This document shows, piece by piece, positions 60,860 through 64,000 of a stretch of 64,000 bases of DNA. Both the position numbers and the translations under genes were made by a program. This DNA is from Chryseobacterium culicis. Its GTDB lineage: Bacteria; Bacteroidota; Bacteroidia; Flavobacteriales; Weeksellaceae. How positions within the stretch are numbered: the first letter of the stretch is position 1; each line of letters begins with the position of its first letter. Below the pieces are notes generated by a model. That model searched no databases. It saw only the letters and a program-made list of their open reading frames with translations, and was not told the origin of the DNA. The stretch is from contig NZ_PCPP01000005.1 of assembly GCF_002979755.1 (NCBI RefSeq), positions 202,214 through 266,213 of the forward strand, in the 5' to 3' direction.

Positions 60860-61363
60860 ATGAAAAAATTAAGTGTATTATTTGCAGCAGTAATGATGGT
60901 TGTATCTGTAGGTATGGCAAAAGCTCAAAAAATTGCTACTTTAGATGTAATGGGAGTTCTTAACGCTATGCCGGAGAAAAAGAAAGCAGATGCTGATCTT
61001 AAAACATTCTTAGATACAAAACAAGCTGAGATCAAGAAAAAAGCAGATGCTGCTCAAACTAAATATCAGCAATATCAAACAGAAGCTCCTAAGAAAACAG
61101 CTGACGAAAACACAGCAAGAGAGGCAGAAATGAAAAAATTAGCTGAAGAAATCCAGCAAATGCAGGACAAAGCTCAAAAAGATCTACAAGCTAAGCAAGA
61201 TGTAGCTTTTGGTCCTATTGAGAAAAAGCTAAATGATGCAGTAGAAAAAGTAGCTAAAGCTAATGGATATGACTATATTATGGATGCAAACTCAACAGCA
61301 TTCCTTTATAAAGCAGGACCAGACGCAACTGCAGCTGTGAAGAAAGAATTAGGAATTCAATAA
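60860..61363 (+). CDS. OmpH/Skp-family periplasmic chaperone (copy 2)
   Basis: A 167-residue protein: signal peptide (MKKLSVLFAAVMMVVSVGMAKAQ), mature start KIATLDVMGVLNAMPEKKKAD, then a Lys/Ala/Gln-rich coiled coil (about 45-110) and a short globular end (YDYIMDANSTAFLY). It is a paralogue of the gene just upstream with higher Ala and Gln content. The two copies may have different clients or form heterotrimers. It closes the porG-uppS-bamA-ompH run; a terminator follows. Confidence 0.9.
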   Translation: MKKLSVLFAAVMMVVSVGMAKAQKIATLDVMGVLNAMPEKKKADADLKTFLDTKQAEIKKKADAAQTKYQQYQTEAPKKTADENTAREAEMKKLAEEIQQMQDKAQKDLQAKQDVAFGPIEKKLNDAVEKVAKANGYDYIMDANSTAFLYKAGPDATAAVKKELGIQ

Positions 61364-61394
61364 TTTCAGCAAATTAACAAAGATTTATAAAACT

Positions 61395-61422
61395 AACCAC
61401 CTCTTTTAGAGGTGGTTTTTTT
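61395..61422 (+). terminator. Intrinsic terminator after the second ompH gene
   Basis: AACCACCTCT and AGAGGTGGTT form a perfect 10-base stem around TTT, followed by a T run. Confidence 0.92.
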
Positions 61423-61429
61423 ATTTTTG
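61422..61429 (+). promoter_or_regulatory. -7 box of the thioesterase gene, very close to its ATG
   Basis: TATTTTTG matches TAnnTTTG and directly adjoins the T-tract of the preceding terminator. Only four bases separate it from the ATG at 61434, so the transcript would be leaderless or nearly so. No -33 TTG is seen. Confidence 0.4.
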
Positions 61430-61433
61430 CGGA

Positions 61434-61919
61434 ATGGAAAAAGAAGTATCAACTACGGTCAAAGTTAGGTTTAGTGACTGTGATCCGATCGGACATTTGA
61501 ATAATGTAAAATATCTTGATTATATGTTCAATGCAAGAGAAGATCATGTAGAAACATTTTATGGGTTTACCTATGAAGAATATACCAAGAAAACCGGCTG
61601 TACCTGGATTGCCATTCAAAATGAAATAGCCTATTTAAAAGAAGTAAGGTATAACACACAGGTAGTCATCAGCAGCAAAACCATCGATGTACAGGATAGA
61701 ACAGCAAAAGTTGAAATTCTGATGAAAAGTCTGGATGAAAAGACAATTCACGCTGTACTTTGGGTGACCGTGATCTATTTTAATGTTAAAACAAGAAAAT
61801 CTGAAGTTCATCCTCAGGATATCAAAGAGATTTTTGATAAATTTTATGTAGATCTTATCCAAAAAGACTTCCAGTCAAGAGTGAAGTTCTTAAGATCTCA
61901 GAATGCCAAAAACTCTTAA
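61434..61919 (+). CDS. Acyl-CoA thioesterase, 4HBT hotdog family
   Basis: A 161-residue hotdog protein with the 4HBT pattern VRFSDCDPIGHLNNVKYLDY (residues 11-30), D17 in the catalytic position. It probably hydrolyses acyl-CoA thioesters; the substrate cannot be read from sequence. It is a different branch from the pigment-cluster thioesterase at 27047 (GHLNN here versus WHGHY there). It stands alone between the ompH terminator and rfbD. Confidence 0.88.
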   Translation: MEKEVSTTVKVRFSDCDPIGHLNNVKYLDYMFNAREDHVETFYGFTYEEYTKKTGCTWIAIQNEIAYLKEVRYNTQVVISSKTIDVQDRTAKVEILMKSLDEKTIHAVLWVTVIYFNVKTRKSEVHPQDIKEIFDKFYVDLIQKDFQSRVKFLRSQNAKNS

Positions 61920-61967
61920 CCCCCATTTCTTATTGAAGGTTCCAACTTAAAAATTAATAATAAACAA

Positions 61968-62831
61968 ATGAAAAAAATAGCAGTAATAGGTAGTAACGGA
62001 CAATTAGGAAACTGCATAAAAAAAATAGCTCCTGACTTTGAACATCAATATGAATTCTTATTTACAGATTCATCCACTTTAGATGTTACCAATGAAGAGC
62101 AGGTGAATGATTTCTTTTATGATAACAAACCTGATTATTGCATCAACGCTTCTGCATACACAGCCGTTGATCTGGCAGAAAAAGAAAAGGAAAAAGCTTT
62201 TGCGGTAAATGCTGATGGAGTAGCTCACCTAGCTCAGGCATGTACAGATTATAAATCTGTTCTTATCCACGTTTCTACAGACTATGTTTTTGATGGGACA
62301 ACCAATCTTCCGTACTCTGAAGATGACTTTACTAATCCGATAGGAGTATATGGAGCATCAAAAAGAGAAGGAGAGGAGCTTGCTCTGGAAATCAATCCAA
62401 AAACAATCATCCTGAGAACTTCATGGCTGTACTCTGAGTTTAATAAAAACTTTGTGAAAACAATGTTGAGCCTTTTCTCTCAGAAAGAGGAGTTGGGAAT
62501 CGTTGCTGATCAGTTTGGACAACCAACCAATGCAAACGATTTGGCAGAAGCAATTATGGAGATCATCGAAGCTCCACAAAAGACCTATGGGATTTTCCAC
62601 TTCTCAAACTATCCGGAGACAACCTGGTTTGAATTTGCCAAAAAAATTGCTGAATTTTCAAAATCATCAGTAAAATTAAATCCGTTGACAACCGAGCAGT
62701 ATCCAACACCTGCCAAAAGACCTGTGAGAAGTACCATGTCTTTGGATAAAATAGAAGAAGTCTACAAAATAGAACCCAAACATTGGGAAAACAGTCTTGA
62801 AGAATGTGTTGATATACTTTCAAACTCATAA
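61968..62831 (+). CDS. rfbD: dTDP-4-dehydrorhamnose reductase
   Basis: A 287-residue extended SDR. The NAD(P) loop is VIGSNGQLGN (6-15), followed by DVTNEEQV, NASAYTAVDLAE, STDYVFDG and the active-site YGASKREGE (Tyr-x3-Lys). It catalyses the last step of dTDP-L-rhamnose synthesis, a sugar donor for surface polysaccharides. The other rml/rfb genes are not in the window, so naming rests on strong family motifs. The secreted protein gene follows after 13 bases. Confidence 0.92.
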   Translation: MKKIAVIGSNGQLGNCIKKIAPDFEHQYEFLFTDSSTLDVTNEEQVNDFFYDNKPDYCINASAYTAVDLAEKEKEKAFAVNADGVAHLAQACTDYKSVLIHVSTDYVFDGTTNLPYSEDDFTNPIGVYGASKREGEELALEINPKTIILRTSWLYSEFNKNFVKTMLSLFSQKEELGIVADQFGQPTNANDLAEAIMEIIEAPQKTYGIFHFSNYPETTWFEFAKKIAEFSKSSVKLNPLTTEQYPTPAKRPVRSTMSLDKIEEVYKIEPKHWENSLEECVDILSNS

Positions 62832-62844
62832 TATATATATGTAT

Positions 62845-63522
62845 ATGAAAAATATTGCAATACTCTTTTCCGTATTATGTATCCAGCTGTGGAGTGCACA
62901 AAATGTTTATATGACGAAAGTCGAAAAAACAAATGACAACTCAGATAAATTCTTCTATAGGAAAGAATCCGCCGGAGATGCTGTTTATTTAGGAGAAGTA
63001 GAAGTACAGGGCTTTTCAAGAGATGATGCACTTGTCTTTTCCTCAGTATATAAAAAAGCAAAAGAAATTGGTGCCAATACATTTGAATTAAAACCCTTCG
63101 AAAATGTAGATGGTACCCCGCAGGCATTCAATGCTGCCAATTATAAAATTGCGTTATATTATACGCCTAAAGAAAAACTGGTAACTAAGCATGGAGAGAT
63201 GTATATATTTGCTTCCTCTGAAAAAGATCAGAAAATAAGTATCAATCGTAAAGATTACACCATCTCTCCCAGATCATTTTTAAAATTAAAATTTATGCCG
63301 GGAGAAATCTATACCATCTCAACCAAGAAACTTTTAGGATCTACAGTAAAAGTTCAGCCAAAAGTCAATGATGATGATATTTATTTTCAGGTTTCCTCTT
63401 TAAAAGTGAAGCCGGATAACTCAGGAGTAGGAGGTTTAAACCTTAAATCCGGAGATATCATTGGTCTGGAGAAGTCTTATGCAGAATTTCTGAGCGTGAT
63501 CTATAAAGAAAGCAAGCCTTAA
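62845..63522 (+). CDS. Secreted protein of unknown function downstream of rfbD
   Basis: A 225-residue protein with signal peptide (MKNIAILFSVLCIQLWSAQ). The frame is open from 62797 inside rfbD and a second ATG lies at 62839; ATG 62845 gives the cleanest signal. The mature protein appears beta-rich with Lys/Asp repeats; no catalytic motif or known family is recognised. The segment EVEVQGFSRDDALVFSSVYKKAKEIGANTFEL resembles small alpha/beta domains of periplasmic proteins, but this is weak. Probably co-transcribed with rfbD. No terminator is evident after it. Confidence 0.78.
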   Translation: MKNIAILFSVLCIQLWSAQNVYMTKVEKTNDNSDKFFYRKESAGDAVYLGEVEVQGFSRDDALVFSSVYKKAKEIGANTFELKPFENVDGTPQAFNAANYKIALYYTPKEKLVTKHGEMYIFASSEKDQKISINRKDYTISPRSFLKLKFMPGEIYTISTKKLLGSTVKVQPKVNDDDIYFQVSSLKVKPDNSGVGGLNLKSGDIIGLEKSYAEFLSVIYKESKP

Positions 63523-63663
63523 ATATCACTTATAATAACAATATTGCTGGTTTTACTTTATATGAATTTAAATTGAATGGATTTTGTTTAAAATTTTTCT
63601 CACTTTGTTTCAGCGGCTTAGGACTTAAATATGAACAGAAGGTAACATTTATGTTAAATAAAG

Positions 63664-63695
63664 TTGTTTTGCGTTGTTATAAGTTGTTATCTTTG
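63664..63695 (+). promoter_or_regulatory. Tandem promoter 1, probably of an rRNA operon
   Basis: TTG (63664-63666), a 21-base spacer, TATCTTTG (63688-63695), followed by GCCCCAC. It is the first of three similar promoters in the gene-free stretch 63523-64000. Confidence 0.65.
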
Positions 63696-63814
63696 CCCCA
63701 CTGAAAAACGAGAGTAGCTCAGTAGCGCAGAAGAGCTTTTAGATAAGCAAAAACATTACAGTACTCCATAAGATGAGGCAAACAAAAAACTTTAATTTTT
63801 TTAATAGAAAAAAG

Positions 63815-63844
63815 TTGTGAGTTTAAAAAGAGTTTGTATCTTTG
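63815..63844 (+). promoter_or_regulatory. Tandem promoter 2, probably of an rRNA operon
   Basis: TTG (63815-63817), a 19-base spacer, TATCTTTG (63837-63844), followed by CAGTCCC. Downstream GGGAGCGCAGGAG resembles the sequence after promoters 1 and 3 (GAG/GAGC motifs). Confidence 0.7.
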
Positions 63845-63938
63845 CAGTCCCAATTACAGGGAGCGCAGGAGTAGAGGACTTAAGGTTTCGGAGAGAATTA
63901 AGGTTACTTAAAAAACTTTAAATTTTTCTTTAAAACAT

Positions 63939-63969
63939 TTGGTCATTAAGAAATAAAGTTTTACTTTTG
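63939..63969 (+). promoter_or_regulatory. Tandem promoter 3, probably of an rRNA operon
   Basis: TTG (63939-63941), a 20-base spacer, TACTTTTG (63962-63969), followed by CACTCGC. The window ends 31 bases later, before any 16S rRNA sequence. Confidence 0.7.
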
Positions 63970-64000
63970 CACTCGCAAATACGGAGCAACACTGACAGAA

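Noticed and set aside
62563..63127. Two long antisense open frames over rfbD and the following gene
   Set aside because: Both are complementary to strongly supported genes and show no protein-family features.
63711..63760. tRNA-like 5' start (AGTAGCTCAGTAG)
   Set aside because: It resembles a tRNA D-arm, but no matching acceptor, anticodon or T-arm (GTTCRANYC) follows and no cloverleaf can be folded. It is better explained as the leader after tandem promoter 1.
1..64000. CRISPR arrays, insertion sequences, prophage or integrase genes
   Set aside because: No regularly spaced direct repeats, transposase motifs or phage genes were seen. Only small non-coding repeats are present.

Overview
The window is AT-rich DNA from a flavobacterium, most likely Chryseobacterium or a close relative in the Weeksellaceae. 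The evidence is a complete flexirubin-type pigment locus, three proteins with C-terminal type IX secretion (T9SS) sorting domains plus a PorG-like T9SS protein, Bacteroidota -7 promoter boxes (TAnnTTTG), and housekeeping proteins of flavobacterial type. No transposase, integrase, CRISPR array or complete tRNA/rRNA gene was seen. The left edge cuts ileS. The right edge appears to stop just before a ribosomal RNA operon.

Layout. 1-1332: 5' part of ileS (minus). 1785-3473: secreted M23 peptidase. 3541-38533: a ~35 kb flexirubin (aryl-polyene plus dialkylresorcinol) cluster in three blocks. Block A (3541-15482, mostly plus) holds the aryl-acid ligase, a halogenase-like flavoprotein (minus), the ammonia-lyase, a ketoreductase, a ketosynthase, an ACP, a lipid acyltransferase, a desaturase-like flavoprotein and a C45 acyltransferase/hydrolase lipoprotein. 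An M36 metalloprotease (15712-18348) sits between blocks. Block B (30940 down to 18400, minus) holds two active ketosynthases, a chain-length-factor-like protein, a half-size ketosynthase-like protein, an ACP, a dehydratase-like protein, a thioesterase, a LolA-like carrier with a lipoprotein, a deacetylase, a glycosyltransferase, an ABC exporter and a BtrH-like acyltransferase. Block C (38533 down to 31903, minus) holds an MMPL-acyltransferase fusion, darA, darB and two hotdog proteins. Between B and C lies a small double-glycine-leader peptide gene with its own promoter-like box and strong terminator.

How the cluster probably works (inference from aryl polyene and dialkylresorcinol pathways): the lyase turns tyrosine into a coumarate-type starter, the ligase activates it for an ACP, and the ketosynthase/CLF, ketoreductase and dehydratase-like proteins extend it to a polyene. 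DarB and DarA make the dialkylresorcinol. An acyltransferase joins the two halves as an ester. MMPL, LolA and lipoprotein components move the pigment to the outer membrane. The three hotdog proteins appear to divide the usual dehydratase His and Glu between them.

38728-63522 is largely core genome: two polytopic membrane proteins, a large T9SS protein with a duplicated FISUMP-like module, topA, a delta-60-repeat T9SS protein, an arginase-like protein lacking metal ligands, an exopolysaccharide set (GT2, WecA-type transferase, Wza, Wzc with a Gly-Tyr tail), then porG-like, uppS, bamA, two ompH/skp genes, a thioesterase, rfbD and a secreted protein. 63523-64000 has no gene but carries three evenly spaced strong promoters that look like rRNA operon promoters.
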